From JBMNTU01 sp050945895 (GTDB lineage Bacteria > Bacillota > Clostridia > Christensenellales > Christensenellaceae), in the NCBI GenBank assembly GCA_050945895.1, contig JBMNTU010000030.1:1-21289 (forward strand): a stretch of DNA of 21,289 nucleotides. Direction: 5' to 3'. The position numbers were made by a program, and so were the translations under genes. This document shows positions 14,901-21,289 of the stretch, one piece after another. The notes beneath the pieces are model-generated. The model made no database searches. It was given only the letters and a program-made list of their open reading frames with translations, and had not been told where the DNA came from. Each line of letters begins with the position of its first letter. Within the stretch, counting starts at the first letter, position 1.

Positions 14901-16834
14901 CCAAACAGCAGGCTCCCCTCCGATATTGCCCCGGCCGGAACAATAAACGACGCTGTGCCATTTATCACAGTCTGCGCGGGGCCAAGCGAAGCACCGCCGC
15001 CAAACAGTTCGATCGTTTTAACGCCCGACTCTGCATCGTCTGCGGTAACCGTTACTTTTACTTTATCGTTGAAAAATGTACCGTATGTTTGAAAGCAGCG
15101 CGCGTCCATCGAGCCCGAGCCTGCCGCCGTTATTTCAAAATTGGTGATGCCCGGCTCTGTGTAGTCGGCATAGAGGTTGAGCGTTTCTGTCTGCGTGTTT
15201 CCCACGTTGTCCTTTGCGGTTGCAACGATCACGATATCTTCCGTGCCCGCGAGGGAGCCGTGCGCGCTTGTATTCAGTGCCTCCGACCAATCGGCCTCTG
15301 CCGCACTGGGGTCAATGTTCAATATATCTTTGGTTAAAACGGACGTACCGTTCACCGTCACTTTCACCTCATTCAGGCCGGAGCCGGTGTCTTCCCAGTC
15401 TACATCAAAGGCAATGTTATCTGTCGCGGCATACCACCGCTTTGTGCCGTCGTCGTAACCGCCGCTTGGTGTGATGGTGATTTTGGGCTTTGTTTTATCC
15501 CGCATGAAGTCATCGCTTTCTACCAAATTGCCGGGAACAAAATCCTTCGGAACCGCCTCCGCCGATAGGTTGCCCGCGCCATCCTCCGCTTTTGCCGAAA
15601 GCGTGTACAGCACGCTGTCTGTAAAGTCGCTTGCAGACAGAGTAAACTCCGCCTCCCATTTTTCAGACCCCAGAGACGTCTCCGCCGCTGCTTCGGTCAT
15701 GGAATGCGCAGTGCCGTCGTTATAGAAAAGCTCTACATTCACGCCCGAATTTCCCGCGTCATCTACAACAACCGTCACCGTCACATCGTCGTTTGTCATG
15801 GTGCCGAACTCCAAAAACTCCAGCGCCTGGCCCGTGTCCGTCTTTGCAAATGTAATGTCCGTTATATCCGGGATGTCCACATCGATTTGCACATCAAAAT
15901 CATAAAGGGTAGATACATTCCCCGCCGCGTCCACCGCCCAGATATATACGGTTTCCACGCTTGCCGTGTTTGAAATCGAAAATGTAAACTCGCCCGTAAC
16001 CGGATTGGGATTCACCGTGCCCCCGCTTGCCGGCGGCGCTTGCGGCGTAAGATAGTCGTTGTCATCTGTGCTGAAATAAACTTTTTCGACTTTGCAGTTA
16101 TCCTCCGCCGTGCCCGTTACATCTACGCTCTGCTTCGTCCATCCTGCCGGCAGCTTTGAAAGCTCGCTAACCGTGGGCGGCGTTGTGTCCGGCGTAAGGT
16201 TTGATGTAGCAAACGTATATGCAGCGCCAAGCCCCGGCCCGATTTCAAAGTCAATGAGGTCTTCGTATTTGTCCATGCCCTGAATGGTCAGGAGGTACAC
16301 CCTGTCCGGGTAGACCAAATCGTCAAATTGTGCCCCGGCAAAATCCGGGGCCGTCACTGGCATAGTCTCGCCTTGGTCAAGCTTATCGGTCAGCGTCACG
16401 GTTATATCAGAACCATCAACAGGCACGTCCGGCGTTATTGTGAAGGAAGCAAGCTGCGTCGTCTTTTTGATCATGGTTGATTCATCGATATGCCGCCAGC
16501 CTGTCGTCGGGTCTATACCGGTTGCTGTATAATCTGCGTAGTGTGTCATGCCGGATACGAGCAACGTATAGGTTGTGCCGTCGTCCAGCATATTTGAAAA
16601 CGTAATTGTGCCTGCGCCGTTGTTGACTGTCCCCGTAAAAAATTCGCTGCTACCGCCTTCGTCGGTCATCGTAGCGATAACGCCCGTCGATGAAAGGGTG
16701 CCCAGCGGCATCTGTACCGTAAACTCCGTAACCGTATCCGCCAACGCGTGCAGCGGAAACATTGCGCATACAATCGCAACCGCGATAACAAGCGCCAAAA
16801 GCCGGCGCTTACTGCCATTCCTTCGTTTTTTCAT
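11996..16834 (-). CDS. Giant surface protein with repeated bacterial Ig-like domains
   Basis: A 1612-residue exported protein. Residues 1-32 are a signal peptide (KKRRNGSKRR, hydrophobic core, likely cleavage after HALA). Two related N-terminal modules end in YTLLVSGMTHY (about 89-99) and YLLTIQGMDKY (about 180-190). Many bacterial Ig-like modules follow, each opening with a D-x-T-x-P motif or close variant: near residues 216, 325, 440, 560, 690, 790, 1040, 1152, 1258 and 1478; several close with D-x-AGN. The modules near 1040, 1152 and 1258 are most alike (AAAFEQH...DQTAP). A membrane segment (1584-1602) and basic tail RRAVAKKART anchor it; there is no LPxTG sortase signal. The ATG at 16834 follows GGGGAGGGG. 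The 84-base gap upstream (16835-16918) holds no convincing promoter. It is the fifth gene of the kinase operon and its likely output or sensor. An adhesin or wall-spanning structural role is possible. Confidence 0.93.
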   Translation of the reverse strand: MKKRRNGSKRRLLALVIAVAIVCAMFPLHALADTVTEFTVQMPLGTLSSTGVIATMTDEGGSSEFFTGTVNNGAGTITFSNMLDDGTTYTLLVSGMTHYADYTATGIDPTTGWRHIDESTMIKKTTQLASFTITPDVPVDGSDITVTLTDKLDQGETMPVTAPDFAGAQFDDLVYPDRVYLLTIQGMDKYEDLIDFEIGPGLGAAYTFATSNLTPDTTPPTVSELSKLPAGWTKQSVDVTGTAEDNCKVEKVYFSTDDNDYLTPQAPPASGGTVNPNPVTGEFTFSISNTASVETVYIWAVDAAGNVSTLYDFDVQIDVDIPDITDITFAKTDTGQALEFLEFGTMTNDDVTVTVVVDDAGNSGVNVELFYNDGTAHSMTEAAAETSLGSEKWEAEFTLSASDFTDSVLYTLSAKAEDGAGNLSAEAVPKDFVPGNLVESDDFMRDKTKPKITITPSGGYDDGTKRWYAATDNIAFDVDWEDTGSGLNEVKVTVNGTSVLTKDILNIDPSAAEADWSEALNTSAHGSLAGTEDIVIVATAKDNVGNTQTETLNLYADYTEPGITNFEITAAGSGSMDARCFQTYGTFFNDKVKVTVTADDAESGVKTIELFGGGASLGPAQTVINGTASFIVPAGAISEGSLLFGGLLAAKATDNVNNTMFTPEFHVKASSAVKSDKLIVETIKPAISATVPAPVYVGGDGKNWYNAPVAFSVTVSDADAGIRSVEMSLNGQALTTDYAGKAINAAFFQGSAATHSESFTIHTSQGVRDADGAYRLKIMVTDNAGNTMETTRVIYIDTAAPVITDFTLEAADVQAANQQDIAIQTDYGYYFEVETRVTVTAQDPAPGSEVKSITYYTVDITGGKSAETTVPTGEKISFIIPASFKGQIFAKATDNVGFTPSQFASPNSLIVESPEKHLEETHIRFRKADTPYTDNTGLELYATDVAVGLTVTDTFSGLRRVEWAITAPYDTAHNAKGSFDIAGSSTLTGDTAGWSITATEGNLVTEMTNTITVQNNSNAIVVWVKITDRSGNTSEEFITFSIDKTAPTISVTYDNNNPDREFTRIYKADRVATIVIYERNFRPEDVEIHITNTDGTIPAISGWTTVWNAANPDMTTNTATVRYSADGDYTFDIRYSDNAKNAAAAFEQHAFTIDQTAPRIAVTYDNNEVVDGLYYAASRTATITITEHNFETSRIQITGRATDDGKAADFPSASSWSSRGDTHTATIRYMDDARYTFTIAYTDKAGNEAAAFEQHEFIVDQTAPALEITGVADKSANNGDVAPVISFSDTNYDASTVSVTLVGATRDAVDPGGRFTDQHNGQIYTFENFERKKEIDDIYMLSASVADRAGNETSKTIAFSVNRFGSVYALDAEVQQIEGKYVQNEVDVVVTETNVDSLRHDTINVKMTYNGIPKDLVEGEDYSVDRSGGEGTWSQYQYIIPKMQFAGDGRYVVTLYSVDAAGNVNENIQESKKTEISFGIDKTPPAIVSIGLENGMQYPVDELHAAISVTDNLVLHDVGVYLNGEKIETQVTADQEFVIPASNSKQSMLIVASDAAGNESTLEISDFLITTSVFYRWYNNTPLFVGSLVAICGIAVLVVLLIRRAVAKKART

Positions 16835-16918
16835 GCCATCCCCTCCCCAAGCCTGTTACCATATAACAATGCAATCTTTTTATCATTCCAAATTTTACCG
16901 GTCATGCAACATTGCGCT

Positions 16919-17413
16919 TCAATCGATTCCTTCGCTTGTATGCACAACCACAACGCTTTTTACAACACGAAACGCAATGTCGCCCGCCTGCCGGTCGGTT
17001 TGGGGCGGCACTGCCGCCTCTACATCGCTTAAAATTGTCGTTGCGTTTGCATCGGCCTCTTCCGGTTCCAGCACATCGGTCGCCGCGGAAAGCGGCTCTG
17101 TCCCCATGCTTGCCGCTTGTTCGCCCAGCACGTCCGTCGGCTCTGCGCTTTGCTGCACAGGCATCTTTTCCTGCTCTCTGGCCGGGGCAAACATATCCTG
17201 CTCATAGGCTTGCGGCCGAATATTCACCTTGTTTGCCGCGTCTATTTTAGCTTGCTGCATCTTCTTTATCTGCTTTTTTTCTGTCCGCCCGGAAAGCTCT
17301 CCCACAACAGCCGGGATCCTCCAACGGATGAAAAGCAGCACTGCCGCAATAATGAGCGCCGCAGCCGCCGCAAACCCTGCTATGCCAATTCCCATCCAGA
17401 TTTGTGCGCTCAT
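16919..17413 (-). CDS. One-pass membrane protein with three T-x-[VI]-L motifs
   Basis: A 164-residue protein that I cannot assign to a family. Residues 6-29 are a membrane segment (WMGIGIAGFAAAAALIIAAVLLF), followed by R-W-R and a basic stretch (EKKQIKKMQQAK), which puts the rest in the cytoplasm. The tail is acidic and low in structure. It carries three similar motifs, TDVLG (93-97), TDVLE (112-116) and TTILS (125-129), and ends with a compact hydrophobic segment (IAFRVVKSVVVVHTS). Such threonine motifs resemble phospho-threonine sites bound by FHA domains, and an FHA protein, kinase and phosphatase are encoded just upstream. The ATG at 17413 overlaps the kinase stop (ATGA), so the two are translationally coupled. 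It may be the kinase's substrate and FHA docking platform. Confidence 0.85.
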   Translation of the reverse strand: MSAQIWMGIGIAGFAAAAALIIAAVLLFIRWRIPAVVGELSGRTEKKQIKKMQQAKIDAANKVNIRPQAYEQDMFAPAREQEKMPVQQSAEPTDVLGEQAASMGTEPLSAATDVLEPEEADANATTILSDVEAAVPPQTDRQAGDIAFRVVKSVVVVHTSEGID

Positions 17414-19065
17414 ATCTCCTGCCCCCCTTCTTCCGCATACGCATTTCCAATCGCGTTTTGCGCGGGCACAAGGCGCCCTTGTATATCGGCCTTCATTTCG
17501 GACGTCTTATCTGTAAGTGCGGGCACCTCTTCCACGCCCTTCTGCGCCATTTCAAACACTTCCCGCACCTCTTGCTCGCTCACGCCGTCCGCACGGAACT
17601 TATGGGCATAGGTTTCAATAGAATAGACGGCAAGGCGGTATAGCTCCAGCCGCACAATTTCATTTTCGCTTGCGTCGCTTTCCACAAGCGCCAGCAATTC
17701 GCGGATGTTTTCAAGGTAGGGAGCATACATGCCCCTGTCCGAAGCCTCTTCAATATTCAGGGTGATATCGCGGTTGAATTTGCCAATATCACGGTAGATG
17801 GTCGCCATGTTGTAGTAGCTGCTGCTTTGCGAACCATAATTGACAGCATCCTCAAACCACTGTACAGAGCTTTTCATCCGTGTAATCTGGTTATCCGTTG
17901 TGTCTGAGCTGCCATATGTAAAGTAGTACCAATAGAGCTTGCCTATTTCAAAGGCAAGGTCGGCATATCTGGGCTCTTCCTTTAAAACGGTGAGGTTTGC
18001 GTTGATCTTTTTCTTGAGCTCGGCCTCTTCCTCTATGGAAAAACTTGCATCTGTCTTAAATGTATCCACCATGCCAAGGTACGCGTCCGGCGTTTCAGGC
18101 TTGATATCTATAGCCGTCTCGTAATAGTGTATCTTTTCCTCCTCCGCCACTGCTTTTTCGGCAAGCTGCATGTTGTTTGCATAATCGGCATCGTCTGTGC
18201 GCGTGCGCATCGTAAAGCCCATAGCGCCTACGCCAAAGCAGATCGCCGCCGCAACAACCACGCCAAGAAAGCCACGCAATTTTTTCTTCTGCCTGCCTCT
18301 GTAGGCATCATCGTATTCTTCGTGGTGCTCCAGCGCATACAGCAGCTCGGTGCACGTTTGGTACCGGTCGTCCGGGTTTGGCTGTGTGCATTTTTGTATA
18401 ATGCGCTCCAAGCCGCCCGAAAGCGACGGATTCCAGTGGCGGATGGGATACAGCTCGTACGGCGGCTCGGTGGGGTTGTGCCCCGTCAGCAAATGGTAGA
18501 GCGTTACGCCAAGGCAATAGATATCGGTGCGGGGGTCGGTCTGCCCTTTTCCGCCAAACTGTTCGGGCGCCGCATAGCCCTTCGTCCCCAGGCTTACCGT
18601 ATCCGAAATATTCTGGTGTTTATACTCGCGTGCAATACCAAAATCCAGCAACCGAATATTTCCGCTGGGGTGAAGAACAACGTTTGCGGGCTTCATATCG
18701 CGGTAAATAATGGGCGGGTTGCAGTTATGCAGGTAGTCCAGCACATCGCAAAGCTGCTTTGCCCATTCGATGACCAGTTCCTGCGGCTGCGCGCCGTATT
18801 CGTCCAGTATTTTATCCAGCGATTCGCCCTCGACATAATCCATGATGACGTAAATCTGTTCTTTGTTTTCCAGTATATCTACAATACGAGGCAGCGACGG
18901 ATGGTCAAGCTTTTTCATCAGGTTGGCCTCGGCAATGGCGCTTTGGATAATTACGGCATTATTCCGGTCGCGGGCAAACTTCATTACTTCCTTGACCGCC
19001 CATTGCTTGTTCAGGCGCTTGTCCATCGCCAAATAGACCTTGGACATGCCGCCCTGGCCAATCAT
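17410..19065 (-). CDS. Membrane Ser/Thr protein kinase with extracellular helical-repeat domain
   Basis: A Hanks-type kinase, 551 residues from the first ATG in frame. The kinase domain has IGQGGMSKVY (glycine loop), K25 in AVKEV, E46 in helix C, the catalytic loop YRDMKPAN (D123, N128; Tyr for the usual His, as in many related clostridial kinases), D141-F-G, GTKGYAAPEQ and TDIYCLGVTLY. One membrane segment (264-284) separates it from about 265 extracellular residues rich in helices, apparently TPR-like (YYETAIDIKPETPDAYLGM, WFEDAVNYGSQSSSYYNMAT). It lacks PASTA repeats. The conserved first strand (IDDKYEVLK) lies upstream of this ATG, so the annotated start is too short. It is coupled to the next gene by an ATGA overlap and follows its cognate phosphatase gene. 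Confidence 0.93.
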   Translation of the reverse strand: MIGQGGMSKVYLAMDKRLNKQWAVKEVMKFARDRNNAVIIQSAIAEANLMKKLDHPSLPRIVDILENKEQIYVIMDYVEGESLDKILDEYGAQPQELVIEWAKQLCDVLDYLHNCNPPIIYRDMKPANVVLHPSGNIRLLDFGIAREYKHQNISDTVSLGTKGYAAPEQFGGKGQTDPRTDIYCLGVTLYHLLTGHNPTEPPYELYPIRHWNPSLSGGLERIIQKCTQPNPDDRYQTCTELLYALEHHEEYDDAYRGRQKKKLRGFLGVVVAAAICFGVGAMGFTMRTRTDDADYANNMQLAEKAVAEEEKIHYYETAIDIKPETPDAYLGMVDTFKTDASFSIEEEAELKKKINANLTVLKEEPRYADLAFEIGKLYWYYFTYGSSDTTDNQITRMKSSVQWFEDAVNYGSQSSSYYNMATIYRDIGKFNRDITLNIEEASDRGMYAPYLENIRELLALVESDASENEIVRLELYRLAVYSIETYAHKFRADGVSEQEVREVFEMAQKGVEEVPALTDKTSEMKADIQGRLVPAQNAIGNAYAEEGGQEI

Positions 19066-19172
19066 TTTAAGTACTTCGTATTTATCGTCGATTACAGAGT
19101 TGATAGCAGCCAGTTCAATATTCCCCGCTTTCGTTTAATATTTTCCATGAAAAGCGCGGCTGCTTCGGGCAT
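19066..19172 (-). pseudogene. N-terminal coding extension of the kinase, frame-broken or non-AUG start
   Basis: Upstream of the kinase ATG the same frame stays open to 19134 and encodes IELAAINSVIDDKYEVLK, the expected first strand of the kinase fold. It contains no ATG, GTG or TTG before a stop at 19135-19137. ATG codons at 19172 and 19148 lie in another frame (MPEAAALFMENIKRKRG...). One extra G in the GGGG run at 19123-19126 would join them into MENIKRKRGNIELAAINSV. The alternatives are a sequencing or assembly error, a true frameshift, or initiation at ATT (19117-19119) or CTG (19111-19113) behind AAGCGGGG. Confidence 0.65.
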
Positions 19173-19199
19173 GCCGCCGTTTTCCGCAGAATCCTCTTA

Positions 19200-19964
19200 T
19201 TATATTTTAATCAATATCGCAGTAATGTTGTCTTTTTCGCCCCGTTGCATATTCATCTGGGCAAGCTGCGCCAACTGCATCTCCATTGCCGCTTCGTCCG
19301 TCAGTTTATCGGTGCGGAGCGCCTGCGCCATCTCTTCTTCCGTTATTTTATCGCGGAAGCCGTCTGAGCAAAGCAAGTAGCACTCGCCTGCCCGCGCCGT
19401 TCCAAAAATGAAATCCGGCTCCACAATTTTGGATGCGCCAATGCACTGCAGCAATACATGGCGGCGCAAATCGCTTTCTGCCTCGTCCGGCGTCATGTGC
19501 CCAAATTGGATCTCGTGGTTTGTAACCGTATGGTCCTTTGTCAGCTGCTCTAGCCCATTGCCAATCCGGTAGACGCGGGTATCGCCAATATGGCCAATTA
19601 ACAGCTCGTCCCCCACCAGAAGCAGCGCTGTCAGCGTCGTTCCAATATGGACGTCGTGGGTCTTCCCATAGGTGCCGATCAACCGGTTTTGTTCTTTAAT
19701 GATTCTGTCCCACTGGTAGCGGATATCGTTTTGTATATGGCTGCTTCCGAGCAGCCCGGGGAACTCCTCCTCAAACCACGTTTGCATTGCGCGGACAACG
19801 GTTGCGCTGGCCAGCTCTCCTTTAGACAAGCCGCCCATTCCGTCGCATACCACTGCCAACACGGCGGTGCCAAGCCCCGTCTCGGCAATTTGGATGCACA
19901 AGCTGTCTTCGTTTGTATCTTTCTCGTTGCCCACATCGGTGTAATACGCTGTCTGCACCTGCAT
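19200..19964 (-). CDS. PP2C-family Ser/Thr protein phosphatase
   Basis: A 254-residue cytoplasmic metal-dependent phosphatase expected to reverse the kinase encoded next door. Metal-binding and catalytic motifs are intact: NEDS (D20), VVCDGMGG (D41, G42), GHIGDTRVYR (D128), LLCSDGFRD (D201) and KDNITAI (D245, N246). HIGTTLTALL is the conserved central strand region. Length is standard for stand-alone bacterial PP2C enzymes such as PrpC/Stp. The ATG at 19964 follows AAGGAG by 11 bases, a little long. It lies 20 bases after the FHA gene and about 60 bases before the kinase open frame. Confidence 0.95.
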   Translation of the reverse strand: MQVQTAYYTDVGNEKDTNEDSLCIQIAETGLGTAVLAVVCDGMGGLSKGELASATVVRAMQTWFEEEFPGLLGSSHIQNDIRYQWDRIIKEQNRLIGTYGKTHDVHIGTTLTALLLVGDELLIGHIGDTRVYRIGNGLEQLTKDHTVTNHEIQFGHMTPDEAESDLRRHVLLQCIGASKIVEPDFIFGTARAGECYLLCSDGFRDKITEEEMAQALRTDKLTDEAAMEMQLAQLAQMNMQRGEKDNITAILIKI

Positions 19965-19984
19965 AACAATACACGCTCCTTCAA

Positions 19985-21085
19985 CTAAATATAGAAAACA
20001 AATTCTTCGTTGGCGAGTTTGATTTTTGCACCCGGGAAAATTTCCACTTCCTGGCCCGGCGATATGGCCCGGCCGTCTATGTATGTCTTGTTTGTAGAGT
20101 TCTGGTCTTCAATGAAATACCGGTCTTCCCGTATATGAATTACTGCATGGCTACGACTGATTGCCGTGTTGTCCGAAACACAAAAGTCCGACATGCCTTT
20201 ATCCTTCCCAATGCGAAACGCCGGCTTGTCTACAGAGATAATCTGGTTGGTGCTTTCTCGGATCAGGTAAGGATACGGCGATTCCTCCGACTCCGTTCCT
20301 GCCGTGCCGGGAGAGTTGCCCAAAACAGCGGTTCCGGTTTTGGGCTGTGCCTCTGCACCGCCCTGATCGATCAAGGCGGCACCGCATGCCACGCAAATCT
20401 TTGCCCCCATTGCATTTGTAACACCGCAGGCCGGGCACACATTTCGCTGTGCCGACCCGGTTTTTTGCTCTATTATGCGCTTCAACGGATCGTAGGGCTG
20501 GGGCTCCTGCTGCCGGCCATCCGGCTGCATTGCGGGTGCGGCTTCGCTAAAAAGCCCTTCCAGCGCCTGTACAGAAAACGGTTCCGCCTGCGTACGGAAA
20601 AACTGAATATAGTTTGCAGCGTATGTGCAATCCTCGTATTTGTTGAACACCAGGCTAAACGGAAGCTCACGGAAAAATGCTTCCGGGCTGCTAGCATTCC
20701 GGTTGTTTTTGAGCGGCCAAAAGGCACATTTGATTTCCTTTGTTTGCGGATGCACAAAAATATGCTCCGGCGTAAGATACAGGTTGCAGATATCCAGCCC
20801 GTTGCTTTCACAGCGTTCGGCTATGGAAACAAGCCCCAGCACCGTCTCTGTAAACACGCTTCGCGAGACAATGCCGGATAAATATGTACGCAACGAAAGC
20901 ATTTTCCCCGCCGCGCAGGACAACGTCCTGTCTTTTTTTTCGTCCTTATACTCTACCGGAAGCAGCCCGACAGGCGTATTTCCGGTTATCGTATTATATT
21001 CGTCCCAATTTACTTCCTCGTCCGGAGCAAGACGGTTTATAACCAATATTCCCCGTTCGGTCTTTTCTATTGTAATTCCACCCAT
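19985..21085 (-). CDS. FHA protein with DUF6382-like N-terminus and zinc ribbon
   Basis: A 366-residue cytoplasmic adaptor, first gene of the signalling operon. Residues 1 to about 185 resemble the DUF6382 region of clostridial FHA proteins (NLYLTPEHIFVHPQTKEIKCAF). Residues 217-234 are a zinc ribbon (CPAC...CVAC). A flexible linker contains GTAVLG (251-256), similar to the threonine motifs in the membrane protein two genes downstream of the phosphatase. The C-terminal FHA domain (about 272-366) keeps the phospho-threonine-binding residues: R291 and G293, S310-R-S-H313, and N329/N332 in DQNSTN. FHA domains bind phosphorylated threonine, so it is likely an effector or scaffold of the kinase. 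The ATG at 21085 follows GAGGGA. Confidence 0.9.
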   Translation of the reverse strand: MGGITIEKTERGILVINRLAPDEEVNWDEYNTITGNTPVGLLPVEYKDEKKDRTLSCAAGKMLSLRTYLSGIVSRSVFTETVLGLVSIAERCESNGLDICNLYLTPEHIFVHPQTKEIKCAFWPLKNNRNASSPEAFFRELPFSLVFNKYEDCTYAANYIQFFRTQAEPFSVQALEGLFSEAAPAMQPDGRQQEPQPYDPLKRIIEQKTGSAQRNVCPACGVTNAMGAKICVACGAALIDQGGAEAQPKTGTAVLGNSPGTAGTESEESPYPYLIRESTNQIISVDKPAFRIGKDKGMSDFCVSDNTAISRSHAVIHIREDRYFIEDQNSTNKTYIDGRAISPGQEVEIFPGAKIKLANEEFVFYI

Positions 21086-21110
21086 TTGTTACAATCCCTC
21101 TGCACGTCGC

Positions 21111-21136
21111 TGCAAAACAGCGCTGGCTGCTTTGCA
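21111..21136 (-). promoter_or_regulatory. Leader hairpin of the signalling operon
   Basis: TGCAAA at 21111-21116 and TTTGCA at 21131-21136 are the ends of an 11-bp stem (one G-U pair in the minus-strand RNA) closed by a four-base loop. It lies between the predicted promoter and the FHA gene's ribosome site. No T run follows, so it is not a standard terminator; RNA stability or translational control are possible roles. Confidence 0.55.
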
Positions 21137-21161
21137 AAATAAAATAATACCAATCTTATAT

Positions 21162-21190
21162 ATTTTAAACTTTTATACAAAAAATTACAA
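21162..21190 (-). promoter_or_regulatory. Predicted sigma-A promoter of the signalling operon
   Basis: On the minus strand, TTGTAA (21185-21190) and TAAAAT (21162-21167) are 17 bases apart, matching four and five of six consensus positions. The predicted start lies about 70 bases before the FHA start codon. The weak -35 overlaps one of the AACCTT half-sites, which suggests activation by a bound regulator. Confidence 0.55.
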
Positions 21191-21236
21191 CCTTCATTCT
21201 TCCATATGTAAGGTTTAAGCAAAAAAAATCAACCTT
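21189..21236. promoter_or_regulatory. Three phased AACCTT/AAGGTT half-sites
   Basis: AACCTT at 21189, AAGGTT at 21210 and AACCTT at 21231 start exactly 21 bp apart (two helical turns) with alternating orientation. They sit just upstream of the operon's -35, and the first overlaps it, an arrangement expected for a cooperatively binding activator. Confidence 0.5.
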
Positions 21237-21251
21237 TGTTTTTGTTAATCT

Positions 21252-21285
21252 AAAAATACAGCAAATGGTCACCAAAAATACAGCA
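21252..21285. repeat. 12-bp direct repeat at the window edge
   Basis: AAAAATACAGCA occurs at 21252-21263 and 21274-21285, a 22-bp period, separated by ten bases containing TGGTCACCA symmetry. The repeat may continue beyond the window. It could be a further regulatory site for this operon or for an upstream divergent gene. Confidence 0.6.
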
Positions 21286-21289
21286 CATG

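Noticed and set aside
16835..16918. Separate promoter for the Ig-repeat protein
   Set aside because: Candidates such as TTGGAA-17-TGTTAT on the minus strand match only weakly, and the small TGTTA/TAACA inverted repeat at 16854-16868 could be chance in AT-rich DNA.
17410..19065. Kinase defect because the catalytic HRD motif reads YRD
   Set aside because: Tyr at this position is common in related clostridial kinases, and all catalytic residues (K25, D123, N128, D141) are present.
18127..19380. 417-codon plus-strand open frame opposite the kinase and phosphatase genes
   Set aside because: It is antisense to intact kinase and PP2C motifs and has no recognisable domain.
21252..21285. CRISPR-like array
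   Set aside because: The repeats are only 12 bp with a 10-bp spacer and just two copies, and no cas gene is in the window.

Overview
The window looks like a chromosomal segment of an obligately or facultatively anaerobic Gram-positive bacterium of the Clostridia type. This rests on strong AGGAG-type ribosome sites, an oxygen-sensitive class III ribonucleotide reductase with its activase, Clostridia-style Ser/Thr kinase, PP2C and FHA proteins, and a large surface protein with a Gram-positive-like signal peptide and C-terminal membrane anchor. The taxon is inferred from gene content, not from a marker gene. I saw no rRNA, tRNA, CRISPR array, insertion sequence or phage gene. Coding density is high and no gap between genes exceeds about 200 bases.

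Left part (1-7210), metabolism. A plus-strand operon holds the 3' end of an alkyl sulfatase gene (cut by the window edge), a small flavodoxin and a nucleoside hydrolase. Facing it is a minus-strand operon of three aldo/keto reductases and a type II 3-dehydroquinase; the two upstream reductases (3964-5666) are a tandem duplication with an 860-base period. Divergent from it, across a 105-base region with a near-perfect palindrome, are a shikimate dehydrogenase and an unrecognised 200-residue protein. The dehydroquinase/shikimate dehydrogenase pairing with reductases suggests shikimate- or quinate-related metabolism.

Middle part (7211-11720). nrdD, nrdG and a GNAT acetyltransferase form an operon behind a promoter overlapped by two similar boxes 31 bp apart, as expected for NrdR control. 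NrdD has Asp where the first cysteine of its zinc site is expected. A PAS-GGDEF diguanylate cyclase follows with its own clear sigma-A promoter and a strong hairpin terminator.

Right part (11748-21289). A six-gene minus-strand operon runs, in transcription order: FHA protein (with a DUF6382-like N-terminus and a zinc ribbon), PP2C phosphatase, membrane Ser/Thr kinase with a repeat-like extracellular part, a one-pass membrane protein with three T-x-[VI]-L motifs, a 1612-residue Ig-repeat surface protein, and an 81-residue membrane zinc-ribbon protein. I read this as a phospho-threonine signalling cassette tied to one large surface protein; it is the best candidate here for an undescribed system. 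Its promoter region contains three AACCTT/AAGGTT half-sites starting exactly 21 bp apart, a leader hairpin, and a 12-bp direct repeat at the window edge. The kinase N-terminus appears to be broken by a one-base frameshift or to use a non-AUG start.
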